Assembly: GCA_965208945.1 (NCBI GenBank)
Contig: OZ242366.1
Span: 2,728,001 to 2,792,000, forward strand
DNA length: 64,000 nucleotides
Reading direction: 5' to 3'
From: JAPPLB01 sp965208945
GTDB lineage: Bacteria; Acidobacteriota; Terriglobia; Bryobacterales; UBA6623
Shown here: positions 8,795-16,248 of the stretch, piece by piece
Layout of the letters: the number at the start of each line of letters is the position of its first letter
Position numbering within the stretch: the first letter of the stretch is position 1
The notes under the pieces: model-generated
Told to the model about the DNA's origin: nothing
Databases searched by the model: none
Seen by the model: the letters and a program-made list of their open reading frames with translations, nothing else
Program-made: the position numbers and the translations under genes

Positions 8795-10431
8795 TGCATT
8801 TCCGCGGCCTGTTTGACCTCCTCCAGCTCGGGCAGATCGGAATCGGCTTTGTGCCAGACCTGGCCGAGGTCGGCATAGGTCTGCCGGGCGGCGTCAAGGT
8901 CGCCGGACTGCGACCGGGCGCGGGCTAGGCCCAGCAATGAGAGGGCCCTCTTCGGAGCGCGGTCGAGGGCTTTTTCGAATTGTTCGGCGGCATCCTGGGG
9001 TCGCTTCAGTTCGAGCAGCACTTCACCGAATAGCTCGTGCGCTGGTTTTACGGGGTCCGGCGGGCCGTAGGAAAGGGACAGGGTCTCTTGGAGTTCGGTC
9101 GCCTGTTCGAGCAGCATGACGGCCTTGTCGGCGCGTCCCTCGGCGAGATGGATGGCCGCTTCGAGCTCGCGGGCCAGCACGTGCGCCTTGCGCTGGTCGG
9201 GCGGCTGCTCTTTGAGGTCGGCGGCGTGCTTGTGCTGCTTGCCTTTTTTCCGCTTCTCTTCGATCACCCGGTTCAACTCGGCGAGCAGCGGCTTGGCGGC
9301 GGTCGCCTGGTTCGTACGCACCGCCGTGAGGCCCCGCGTGAAGATGTCGGTGGCGGTGGACGAAAGGCCGAGGCCGGAGGTGTCGACTTCGATCGATTCG
9401 CTGTCCCAGCGGCGTGTCTCGATGCGGTAGTGGGCGCGCATGCTGACGAGATGGCTTCGCGTTCTCTCGGAACCGGTGGCGGCGGTGTCGGCCTCCATGA
9501 TGGCGAGCTGCTCACGGGCTTCCTGGTAGCGGCCTTGTTGCAGGTAGCCGTATTCGAGCCACTTCAGGGCGTGGTAGCTGCGCTCGTCGATCGACAGGTT
9601 CTTGCGCTGGACGCGGCTGTCGGAAGCGGCCCAGGAATCCACGTTCGAGGCGACGACGTCGTCCCACATGCCCATGGCGGTGAAGATGTGCGACGGCATG
9701 TGCAGGGCATGAGTGGCCGCGGGAGCGATCTTGGCGTAGACGTGCGCGGCGCGGAGTCCGAGCGGAGCATGAACGGGGTCGTCGTAGGAATGGATCAGGT
9801 AGTGCGCCGCGCCGGGGTGGTTCGGGTTCTTGGCGAAGACTTCTTCGACGATGGCGGCCGCCCGCATGTAGATGCGGTAGTCGCGTCCGCCGCGTGAGGT
9901 CGCTAATGTCGCGACGGCGGAGAGGCTGGCGGCTTCCAGGTCGTCAGGATATTTTTCGGCAAGCCGCAGCATGGCGTCGCGGTAGGCGATGTCTCGTTCC
10001 TGCTTCTCGCCCTCGCCGTAGAGGATGTCGAGCGTGCGGAGGTAGTCCTTCTCGCGCTCCGTGGGCGCTTTGGCGATGCGCGCTTCGGGTGTCGGCCCGA
10101 GACGCTCCATGGCCTCGCGGGCGCCCTCGAGGTTCTGCCTCGACCACAGCAGGTGGTTGTGCGTCAAGGCCTCTCCCCAGTACGCCATGGCGAAATCGGG
10201 CTCGGCCTTCTGGGCTTCGACAAAGGCCTCGCGGGCGTCGTTGAATTCGAAGCTGTGCAGCAGCAGCATGCCCGTGATGAAGTGCTCCTGGGCCTCGGGC
10301 GAAGCCGAGGTGGGGAAGTCGATGCTGCCCAGGTCGGAACGGTCGGCGGCCTGGGGCGAGCTGCACGCCAGCGCGGCAAGCAGGAAAATCGTGATCGCCG
10401 CGCAAGTTGGGATCGGTTTGCTGAGGTTCAT
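8791..10431 (-). CDS. TPR-repeat lipoprotein
   Basis: The 546-residue product begins with a lipoprotein signal ending in LLAALAC (acylated Cys23), placing it in the cell envelope. The rest is helical with tetratricopeptide-type pairs, clearest at about 55-90 (GMLLLHSFEFNDAREAF, EPDFAMAYWGEA) and near the C-terminus (PAHELFGEVLLELKRPQDAA). Conserved-looking HYLIHSYDDP and HALHMPSHIF segments fit an uncharacterised family of TPR proteins seen in Acidobacteria and relatives. TPR proteins act as protein-binding scaffolds; no catalytic motif is visible. It converges on the fic gene with overlapping stop codons. Confidence 0.85.
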   Translation of the reverse strand: MNLSKPIPTCAAITIFLLAALACSSPQAADRSDLGSIDFPTSASPEAQEHFITGMLLLHSFEFNDAREAFVEAQKAEPDFAMAYWGEALTHNHLLWSRQNLEGAREAMERLGPTPEARIAKAPTEREKDYLRTLDILYGEGEKQERDIAYRDAMLRLAEKYPDDLEAASLSAVATLATSRGGRDYRIYMRAAAIVEEVFAKNPNHPGAAHYLIHSYDDPVHAPLGLRAAHVYAKIAPAATHALHMPSHIFTAMGMWDDVVASNVDSWAASDSRVQRKNLSIDERSYHALKWLEYGYLQQGRYQEAREQLAIMEADTAATGSERTRSHLVSMRAHYRIETRRWDSESIEVDTSGLGLSSTATDIFTRGLTAVRTNQATAAKPLLAELNRVIEEKRKKGKQHKHAADLKEQPPDQRKAHVLARELEAAIHLAEGRADKAVMLLEQATELQETLSLSYGPPDPVKPAHELFGEVLLELKRPQDAAEQFEKALDRAPKRALSLLGLARARSQSGDLDAARQTYADLGQVWHKADSDLPELEEVKQAAEMH

Positions 10432-10682
10432 GACGGACGGCTCCTGAAACTGCCGCTTGTTATCTTAACCCGGCCCACCGGTTCAGGCGAGAACGTTTGC
10501 TCTTGCGAGAAGGGGCGTCGAGGCGCCGCCGAAGCCGATATACTTGAGCAGGTGCTTCCAGTACTGGGACGCCGGCCGGAAGACAATGAATGCCTGTCCG
10601 GTCGATGATGAATCGGAAGCCACAGGCTAGGCATTCGGAGACGGACCGGGGTGGTTCCGTCCAAGACTGATTGAGAGGGAGC
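10432..10682. other. Divergent intergenic region
   Basis: This 251-base gap lies between the TPR gene (minus) and the coiled-coil gene (plus). No gene, strong palindrome or family A, B or C repeat was seen; it presumably holds both promoters. Confidence 0.4.
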
Positions 10683-11057
10683 ATGAGTGTTGAGCTGATC
10701 AGCATCTTGACCGCGATCGTGGCCGTGGGAGTCGCCTTGGCCGGAGTGATCCTGACCAGCAGTCGCGGCCTGCGGCAGGACATGGAGCGGCTGGAATCGC
10801 GGCTGGATGTCAGGATCAGCGCGCAGGAGTCACGGCTGGATGTCAGGATCAGTGCGCTGGAGTCGCGGCTGGAAACACAAATCAATGACTTGCGTGGCGA
10901 GATCGCTGAGCTCCGCGAACGCATGACGAATGAGATCGGTGAACTCCGTGAACGCATGGCGCATGAGGTCAGTGAACTCCGCGAACGCATGGCGAAGCTC
11001 GAAGGCTTGCTGGAAGGCTTGCGGGAGGCCGTAACAGGCCGGGTCGTCGCCGGCTAA
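10683..11057 (+). CDS. Membrane-anchored coiled-coil protein with 11-residue repeats
   Basis: The 124-residue product has one N-terminal membrane segment (about 4-24, ISILTAIVAVGVALAGVIL) and then an uninterrupted coiled coil. The coil is built of hendecads: two or three ESRLDVRISAL-type units followed by three or four EIGELRERMAH-type units, mirrored in the DNA as near-identical 33-bp direct repeats (about 10796-10995). An 11-residue period favours a right-handed or straight coil. The start at ATG 10683 is chosen because GAGAGGGAGC precedes it. No enzymatic domain is visible; the function is unknown. Confidence 0.75.
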   Translation: MSVELISILTAIVAVGVALAGVILTSSRGLRQDMERLESRLDVRISAQESRLDVRISALESRLETQINDLRGEIAELRERMTNEIGELRERMAHEVSELRERMAKLEGLLEGLREAVTGRVVAG

Positions 11058-11165
11058 GGACGAAAAAAGCCAGAGTGCGTCAAGCGGGAAGGCTTGGTTC
11101 CCATTGCTGAAGTCTACTTCGATCCGGGCGGGTCTGGACAACGTCTTCGAACAGGGTTCAGAACG

Positions 11166-11403
11166 ATGACCGCCATCAAGCTATTCAACCTGGACGCAGG
11201 ATCGGCCAAGGAGATCCCGGGCAGCGCTACGCCGCTGGAAAAGTCTCTTCAAAACGTGATCGAACGCAACCTCGAGACGATGCTCGGCATCCGGCTTCTC
11301 GGCAGCGAGTATTCGACGGGTCCGAAACATGGAGGACGGATCGATACGCTCGGTATCGACGAGAACGCAAGCCACGCGATTATCGAGTATCAACACCAGC
11401 AGT
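11166..11403 (+). pseudogene. DUF5655-like protein, truncated after about 78 residues
   Basis: The start MTAIKLFNLD and the conserved block HGGRIDTLGIDEN...IIEY match the N-terminus of DUF5655-type proteins, which are normally about 300 residues and contain a nuclease-like fold (family knowledge). Here the homologous sequence ends abruptly at IIEYQHQ, exactly where the left inverted repeat of element C1 begins (11398). The remaining reading frame to 11519 is repeat sequence. The rest of the gene is not found downstream, so this is a fragment at a rearranged junction. Confidence 0.7.
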
Positions 11404-11717
11404 CCGTGGTAAAAGTCCCGTGGAAGGCGCGGCGGGCTCCTGCGGTTGCTCGGCGCGGAGTGAGGAGGATGGCGATCCGGGTGATCTCCTCCGACGAACG
11501 ACAAAGCCGGCGACCTTAGGCGATCGTCTCCGTGGTCGCACTCGCCGGCAAGCTCAGAACCGCCGTTGGAACAAAAAAACGTCCGGCGCCCAAAGGGTTA
11601 CGCGCCACTCCCGGTCAACGGCACAGAGGGTGCAGCGCCGTGTTCCTGGAGCGGCCAGGCGTTACGCCATCGGTCCCGGGCGCGTAACGCCGCCCGTGTG
11701 ACTTTTGCCACGGGCTA
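11398..11717 (+). repeat. Family C MITE-like element, copy C1
   Basis: The left end AGCAGTCCGTGGTAAAAGTC and the right end GACTTTTGCCACGGGCT form imperfect terminal inverted repeats. Internal landmarks shared with C2 and C3 are GAGGAGGATGGCGATCCGGG, GCCCAAAGGGTTACGCGCC and GGGCGCGTAACGCCGCC. The element interrupts a DUF5655-like gene on its left and abuts the vapB operator on its right. Confidence 0.8.
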
Positions 11718-11720
11718 CCA

Positions 11721-11742
11721 AGCATATGCTATAGCATATGCT
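11721..11742. promoter_or_regulatory. 22-bp perfect palindrome, probable vapBC operator
   Basis: Two copies of the self-complementary decamer AGCATATGCT separated by AT make one perfect 22-bp palindrome, 20 bases upstream of the antitoxin ATG. Autorepression of vapBC at such sites by the AbrB-type antitoxin is the known pattern. Confidence 0.7.
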
Positions 11743-11762
11743 AAGATGATAGGGATATCCAA

Positions 11763-12005
11763 ATGATCGGGCGCGAACGACATGTCCGCTTGTTTCGCAA
11801 CGGCCGCAACCAGGCGCTGCGCATTCCCCGAGAGTTCGAACTCGAAGGGGATGAGGTCATCCTGAGGAAAGAAAGTGACCGTCTGATCGTGGAACCGGTT
11901 CGCAAAGGGCGATTACTGGCCCTGCTCAGCACCCTCGGACCTGTAGACGAGCCGTTCGCGGTCGGGGACGAAGATCTGGCGCCGCTGGACGATGTAGAGA
12001 TCTGA
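11763..12005 (+). CDS. vapB: VapB-type antitoxin (AbrB/SpoVT fold)
   Basis: The 80-residue protein carries an AbrB-like swapped-hairpin DNA-binding domain (VRLFRNGRNQALRIPREFELEGDEVILRKESDRLIVEP in overlapping pieces, about 8-46) and a C-terminal tail that would wrap the toxin. It precedes the PIN toxin by 2 bases and follows a 22-bp palindrome, the classical arrangement of an autorepressed vapBC module. An AGGG ribosome site lies about 8 bases before the ATG. Confidence 0.9.
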   Translation: MIGRERHVRLFRNGRNQALRIPREFELEGDEVILRKESDRLIVEPVRKGRLLALLSTLGPVDEPFAVGDEDLAPLDDVEI

Positions 12006-12007
12006 GA

Positions 12008-12415
12008 GTGGCGCTGCGCTATCTGCTGGATACCAACATCCTGTCGGATCTGATCCTTCATCCACAGGGGACTGTGGCTCAGCGGATCTCCTCGGTCGGG
12101 GAGAGTGCGGTCTGCACCAGCATCGTTGTCGCGGCGGAGCTTCGCTTCGGTGCTGAGAAGGCGGGTTCTTCGAAACTCGCCGAACGGATTGGCCTGATCC
12201 TCTCCGCAGTGGAGATCTTGCCGCTCGAGGAGCCCGCCGACCGGCACTACGGAGAGGTCCGGCAGCAGTTGGCGAGGCAGGGCACCCCCATAGGCCCTAA
12301 TGATCTATTGATCGCCGCACAGGCTCTCGCGCTGGGCCTCACGGTCGTGACGGCGAATGTGGATGAGTTCTCCCGCGTGCCTGGTTTGGGGGTCGAAAAC
12401 TGGCTGTCCGAATGA
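12008..12415 (+). CDS. vapC: VapC-type PIN-domain toxin
   Basis: PIN ribonuclease toxin of the vapBC pair, expected to cut tRNA or rRNA. The 135-residue protein retains the acidic active site: Asp8 in LLDTNILSD, Glu44 in VVAAELRFG, Asp99 in GPNDLLIAAQA and Asp119 in TANVDEF. The start is GTG 2 bases after vapB. It appears intact, unlike the second PIN gene at 13.3-13.7 kb. Confidence 0.92.
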   Translation: MALRYLLDTNILSDLILHPQGTVAQRISSVGESAVCTSIVVAAELRFGAEKAGSSKLAERIGLILSAVEILPLEEPADRHYGEVRQQLARQGTPIGPNDLLIAAQALALGLTVVTANVDEFSRVPGLGVENWLSE

Positions 12416-12500
12416 CATCTTGTAGAGTGAACGACAACTTGAGAGAAATTCGCTTCACGCTGCCCGAGTAACCAATGTGGTTCCGCTAAGGTCCAGGTCC

Positions 12501-12592
12501 GTGCGGGTAGTCACCGAGGCGGCGCTGGCCAAGTGGGTCCAGAACAAGCTCGAAGCTGCCTACGCCCGATCGGACCAGTTCGAGCGTCGGCG
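12501..12592 (+). pseudogene. Tyrosine recombinase C-terminal fragment
   Basis: The frame from 12501 reads VTEAALAKWVQNKLEAAYAR then SDQFERRRGLL. This resembles the extreme C-terminus of prophage integrases (..EAALAH..NK.EAAYRRSDLFERRR.LM..WA). It is cut off by element C2, and the catalytic part is missing upstream. The match is by eye and short. Confidence 0.45.
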
Positions 12593-12833
12593 CGGGCTCC
12601 TGCTCATCCTCGGCGCGGAACGAGGAGGATGGCGCTCCGGGTGATCTCCTCCTTGCGAAGGAAAAAGCGAACGACAAAGCCGACCAGCACAAACATCCGT
12701 CGCCCAAAGGGCTACGCGCCGCTTCCGGTCGGCTGCGTGGAGAGCGCGATGCCGCGTTCCTCGATCGCCTGGACATTGCTCCCTCGGCCCCAGGGCGCGT
12801 AACGCCGCCGCGTGACTTGCCCCACGGGCTGCT
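12590..12833 (+). repeat. Family C element, copy C2 (left end degraded)
   Basis: Shares CTCATCCTCGGCGCGGA, GAGGAGGATGGCG, CGCCCAAAGGGCTACGCGCC and GGGCGCGTAACGCCGCC with C1 and C3 and ends in GACTTGCCCCACGGGCTGCT, the right inverted repeat. The left inverted repeat is absent; the element begins directly in the integrase fragment. 12834-12929 shows nothing recognisable. Confidence 0.75.
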
Positions 12834-12929
12834 TGGAAGACCTGGAACGGGCAAAGTCACTACTGCAACAGAGCTACGAGGCAAGCTGACAGGGCGTGTG
12901 GCACAACGACAAGGTTTCCCCACGATGGG

Positions 12930-13187
12930 TCATGCAGTGTCATGCTCCCTGATCCACTCGCGAAGGGCCTCGTCTATCCGGGTCTGCCACCCGCGGCCGC
13001 CCATCTTGAAGTGATGGATTACGTCATGAGAGAGGCGGATGGTGGTTGACACTTTGGGCTTGGCCAGCGGGATCCGGCCGTGGCGAACGGTAGCCTTGGC
13101 GAACGTCTCCGGCCAGCCGTTCCCGGAAAGGTCGGGCGCGTCATCCCGATCGAAACCTCGGTGTGGAGAGTGCTTCTTCCCGTTCAT
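12930..13187 (-). CDS. brnA: BrnA-type antitoxin
   Basis: The 85-residue protein ends with the BrnA signature KVSTTIRLSHDVIHHFK followed by GGRGWQTRIDEALREWI. BrnA is the DNA-binding antitoxin that neutralises the RNase toxin BrnT and autoregulates the operon. Its ATG lies inside the 3' end of the upstream brnT remnant, the usual overlapping order brnT-brnA. Because the toxin is truncated, this looks like an orphan antitoxin. Confidence 0.85.
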   Translation of the reverse strand: MNGKKHSPHRGFDRDDAPDLSGNGWPETFAKATVRHGRIPLAKPKVSTTIRLSHDVIHHFKMGGRGWQTRIDEALREWIREHDTA

Positions 13188-13273
13188 GGGCTTTCCTCAA
13201 GCTGATCATACGACGCGTGTCGCTGCGAGGTGTCCGAACCAGGACCGCCATCCTGCCCCGGGGGCCGTTTGGC
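13141..13273 (-). pseudogene. brnT: BrnT toxin, 3' fragment only
   Basis: The frame ending at 13141 reads VLVRTPRSDTRRMISLRKAH EREE in two pieces, matching the C-terminal strand and helix of BrnT (..RIRIISARKATRRE..). BrnT proteins are about 90-100 residues; only about the last 40 remain. Upstream the sequence runs directly into the 3' end of a vapC-like gene (stop at 13274), so the 5' part of brnT was replaced. Confidence 0.65.
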
Positions 13274-13669
13274 TCAGGCGGGTTCAAGGTCGAAGATGGG
13301 AATGTCCATCGCGCGGGCGAGAGCAATCATCCGACCGTCATAACTGGCAAGCGCAATCGACTGGCCTTGATTGCGCAAGAACTCGCATGAGGCCAAATGC
13401 AGGGCATCCAGCGTACGCACGGATGTGGGAAAGGCATCCAGCGCGCGCGCCAGCACCGGAGGGGAAAGCTCCAGCAGCATGATTCTCCCAATGAGTAAGC
13501 GAGCCGCCTCACCGTGGGATTCGGCGAGCCTGCGCGCATGCAGCCGGGTCCAGATCTCGTATTCCATCAACCGGCTGGGCGCCAGGGTTTCATTCCAGAG
13601 ACCGGCGCGCGGGCGGCGGTCTTCGGCCAGGAATTGGGCGAGCACAACCGAGGTACCGACGTAGATCAA
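13274..13669 (-). CDS. VapC-like PIN protein with a missing catalytic Asp
   Basis: The 131-residue PIN-domain protein would be the toxin partner of the Phd-like protein upstream. It starts at TTG, overlapping the antitoxin stop (TTGA). The usual MIYVDTS start reads MIYVGTS here: the first catalytic Asp is Gly5 (GTC GGT in the DNA). The other acidic positions remain (Glu36/Glu38, Asp88 in TLDALHLA, Asp111 in ASYDGRM). Loss of the first metal ligand normally abolishes PIN nuclease activity, so this toxin is probably inactive. Confidence 0.85.
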   Translation of the reverse strand: MIYVGTSVVLAQFLAEDRRPRAGLWNETLAPSRLMEYEIWTRLHARRLAESHGEAARLLIGRIMLLELSPPVLARALDAFPTSVRTLDALHLASCEFLRNQGQSIALASYDGRMIALARAMDIPIFDLEPA

Positions 13670-13959
13670 CGTTCGCTTCTGTCAGCATCCAATTCGCACA
13701 GCAGGTCTCGGAGCGGCGCAACGGGTTCCGGTGCAGGAGGCTTCCCGGAAGCGGGCACTACCGGCGGCGTCAACCAGCCCCGGCGCACCGCCTCGGCCAA
13801 CAGCTCATCGGCAAGAATCGGGCTCCTGGTTCCTTTGGGCGGACCGATTTCCGCGACCACCCGGTCACGGTCCGTCACCAGAACGGTTTCACCTGATGAC
13901 GCCAGCCGCAAGTACTCGCTCAGCCGGCTGTTGAGCACTTTCAAGCCCACTGATCTCAT
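13666..13959 (-). CDS. Phd/YefM-type antitoxin
   Basis: The 97-residue product beginning MRSVGLKVLNSRLSEYLRLA has the Phd/YefM fold signature, including ..SGETVLVTDRDRVVAEI. The C-terminus is the toxin-binding tail. The start at ATG (13957-13959) is preferred over an upstream frame extension because a promoter ends right before it. It overlaps the PIN gene by 4 bases. Confidence 0.85.
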   Translation of the reverse strand: MRSVGLKVLNSRLSEYLRLASSGETVLVTDRDRVVAEIGPPKGTRSPILADELLAEAVRRGWLTPPVVPASGKPPAPEPVAPLRDLLCELDADRSER

Positions 13960-13966
13960 GGACGGC

Positions 13967-13995
13967 AAGGTAGCGACTGGAAGCTGCCTTGTCAA
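13967..13995 (-). promoter_or_regulatory. Sigma-70-like promoter of the Phd/PIN module
   Basis: On the minus strand: TTGACA (13995-13990), a 17-base spacer, TACCTT (13972-13967). The predicted transcription start is at or within a base or two of the antitoxin ATG at 13959, so the mRNA may be leaderless. Confidence 0.6.
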
Positions 13996-14084
13996 ATCCG
14001 GGAGCTGATGCCACTGCCGGCGTCGCCACTCACTGAGCGGCAAAACTTCCGGGCGCGCTTACCCTGATTTTTGCGTCAGGTAAT

Positions 14085-14267
14085 TAGCCTGCATTTCTCA
14101 CCACGCGGCGAGGCGAAGTGGGCGACAGGGCCGTCAGGACGAGGCGCGAGCCGCTTGGCGCGCGCAGGCGTACTTGAACCGTACGTTGAGCACGGCAAGC
14201 AAGCGCAACGAAGTCCTGACGCTCGTATCGCGTGCTTCGGCCGTCGGGTGGTGAGAAATGCAGGTTA
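14085..14267 (+). repeat. Family A element, copy A2 (183 bp)
   Basis: Forward full copy with both inverted repeats. Flanks are TTAG on both sides. It lies between the Phd/PIN operon and the 3' end of the alpha/beta hydrolase. Confidence 0.92.
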
Positions 14268-14277
14268 GGCGGCTCTT

Positions 14278-15288
14278 TCATGTGGCGACCTCGTTGTCGG
14301 CGAGGAAAGCGTCGAACAGAGCGAAGCACTGCTCCGGCTCCTCGAGCTGCAGGAGGTGGCTGGTATCGGGCACAAAGGCGTATTCGATGCCGAACGTCTC
14401 GCAGAATAGCTTGCAACATGTCGCAGTCTTCGGCGCGTCCTCCGGGGCTGGGTCGGAACCGACGATCAGGAGCGGGCGGCCCGCCGGGTTGGGCTGCCGC
14501 CATATTTCCAGTTCGGTGACGTCGGTATAGAGATCCGCCTCGACGGTGCCGGGGCAACGGAGCAGCCATTCTCCGCTGGCGGGATCGAAGCCCATCACCG
14601 AGCGTGCAATGAGTTCCGCCACTCCCGGCCGCAGGCGACGGAACTGGCGCAGGGAACGGAACACGTTGGCAAGTTCCTCGGGATCACGGAACCGGTTCTG
14701 GCGGGCCCGGGCGGCGGCGCGCATCGTCTCTCCCTCGGAGATCCGCGGGCCGCGCCACGGGTTACCCTCAGGCGGGATCACCGGCGGGTCGAACAATACC
14801 AGCGCGTCCCAGTGCCAGCCGCCGTCGAGGATCGCCAGCAGGGCTGCGATCGCCGTCATCGAATGGAAGACTCCGATCGTTGCCTTCTCGCCCCATTCTT
14901 CCGCAATCGCGCCGTTCACCTGCGCCATGTCGCGCGCGAAGTGGGGATAGTCGTGAGCCTCGCCCGCATGAAAGGGGTTGCGCCCACAGTTGCGGACGTC
15001 GTACAGGGCAAGGTCGAACCGCTCGAGCATATGTCGCCAGAATGGGAAGTAGGAATCGCTCGTGAAGCCATTGCCGTGGCTCAGCACGACCCGTGGCCCG
15101 GACGGGTTGCCGTGGCGCACGACGCGAATCGGCGCGCCATCGTCCATCACGACATCGAGGGTTGCCAGATGTTCGGGAAGGACGAATCCAGCCGTTTTCC
15201 GCCGGTCTTTTATCGGGGAATTTGGTGGGCCTGTCACCTGTACGCGTCTCCCTGCAGTGGTATTGGCGGCGATACGATCGCGAATCAT
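14278..15288 (-). CDS. Alpha/beta-fold hydrolase
   Basis: The 336-residue protein has the alpha/beta hydrolase layout: oxyanion loop HGNGF (71-75), nucleophile elbow GVFHSMTA with Ser143, an acidic residue region around LLIVGSDPAPEDAP and a late His in VPDTSHLLQLEEPEQ. The elbow is F-H-S-M-T rather than G-H-S-M-G. The substrate cannot be told. The first 30 or so residues look atypical, so the true start may lie nearer MDDGAPIRVVRHG (residue 48). Confidence 0.85.
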   Translation of the reverse strand: MIRDRIAANTTAGRRVQVTGPPNSPIKDRRKTAGFVLPEHLATLDVVMDDGAPIRVVRHGNPSGPRVVLSHGNGFTSDSYFPFWRHMLERFDLALYDVRNCGRNPFHAGEAHDYPHFARDMAQVNGAIAEEWGEKATIGVFHSMTAIAALLAILDGGWHWDALVLFDPPVIPPEGNPWRGPRISEGETMRAAARARQNRFRDPEELANVFRSLRQFRRLRPGVAELIARSVMGFDPASGEWLLRCPGTVEADLYTDVTELEIWRQPNPAGRPLLIVGSDPAPEDAPKTATCCKLFCETFGIEYAFVPDTSHLLQLEEPEQCFALFDAFLADNEVAT

Positions 15289-15390
15289 CTGCGAATATAC
15301 CGTTTCAAAGGATGCTTCGGCACCGCTTTCCTGGTTTCCCTCTCCTTCGCGCCCGGATCATTTTGCGCACATCCTCGAGGCGTTTCCGTC

Positions 15391-15656
15391 TAGCAGCTCG
15401 TGTCAATAGTCCCGTGGGAGGCGCGGCGCGCTCCTGCTCATCCTCGGCGCGGAGTGAGGAGGATGGCGATCCGGGTGATCTCCTCCAACGAACGACAAAG
15501 CCGACGACTGCAAATGTCCGTCGCCCAAAGGGTTACGCGCCACTCCCGCTCGGCTGCGCGGAGAGCGCGGTGCCACGTTCCTGGAACGGCTAGGTGTTGC
15601 GCCATCAGCCTCGGGGCGCGTAACGCCGCCCGCGTGACTGTTGACACGGGCTGCTG
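15391..15656 (+). repeat. Family C element, copy C3 (266 bp)
   Basis: The ends TAGCAGCTCGTGTCAATAGTC and GACTGTTGACACGGGCTGCT are inverted repeats; the base pairs TGTCAA/TTGACA replace the GGTAAAA version of C1, keeping pairing. The left flank is CTAG. Internal landmarks match C1. It is followed directly by the partial family A copy A3. Confidence 0.85.
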
Positions 15657-15657
15657 G

Positions 15658-15829
15658 CCCGCATGTCTCACCAAGCGGCAAGGCGAAGTGCGTGAGAGGG
15701 CCGTCAGGACGAGGCGCGCAGCTTGCCGCACGCAGGCGTAGCGGCTATATCGCCTCCTTCACCCCTCGGTTCACGAACACGGCCTTTTTTCGTGTGCTCC
15801 GGCCGTCATGTGGTGAGATATGCAGGCTA
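15658..15829 (+). repeat. Hybrid family A/B element, copy A3
   Basis: Starts GCATGTCTCACCAAGCGG and ends GTGGTGAGATATGCAGGCTA like family A, but the middle carries a family B-like piece (TTCACGAACACGGCCTTTTTT). It abuts the higA coding fragment at CTAG. Confidence 0.7.
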
Positions 15830-16238
15830 GGGCTCATCTTGACCGAATTTGCAAGCAAGCTCGGAGTCAGCCGAAAGCAGTTCTCGGATATCATCAACTG
15901 CTGTTCGGGAATATCCCAGGAGATGGCGATCCGTTTCGACAAGGCGTTCGGCGGCGGTGCTGATACGTGGTATCGGCTCCAGTCGGCCTGGAAACTAGCC
16001 TGCTTTTCTCACGACGCGGCGAGACGAAGTGCGTGAGAGGGCCGTCAGGACGAGGAGCGAGCCGCTTGGCGCACGCAGGCGTACTTGAACCGTACGTCGA
16101 GCACGGCAAGCAAGCGCAACGAAGTCCTGGTGCTCGTATCGCGTGCTTCGACCGTCGGGTCGTGAGAAATGCAGGCTAGCCCGGGCGAAGGATAGGTCGC
16201 ACTGCATCGAAGTTGAGCGATTGTCGGCGGCAACCTGA
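15827..16238 (+). pseudogene. higA: higA antitoxin gene split by family A element A4
   Basis: From CTAG at 15827 the frame reads LGLILTEFASKLGVSRKQFS...GISQEMAIRFDKAFGGGADTWYRLQSAWKL, the HigA/VapI XRE-type antitoxin core. Element A4 then interrupts it. After the element the frame resumes as LARAKDRSHCIEVERLSAAT and stops at 16236-16238. Removing A4 and one CTAG joins W-K-L-A-R-A-K without frameshift, matching the usual HigA C-terminus. The N-terminus is cut by A3 and C3, and no HigB partner is next to it. Confidence 0.75.
15996..16178 (+). repeat. Family A element, copy A4 (183 bp), inside higA
   Basis: Forward full copy flanked by CTAG on both sides, inserted in the higA reading frame. It gives direct evidence that family A is mobile and targets CTAG/TA. 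Confidence 0.95.
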
Positions 16239-16248
16239 TTCGGTCGCG

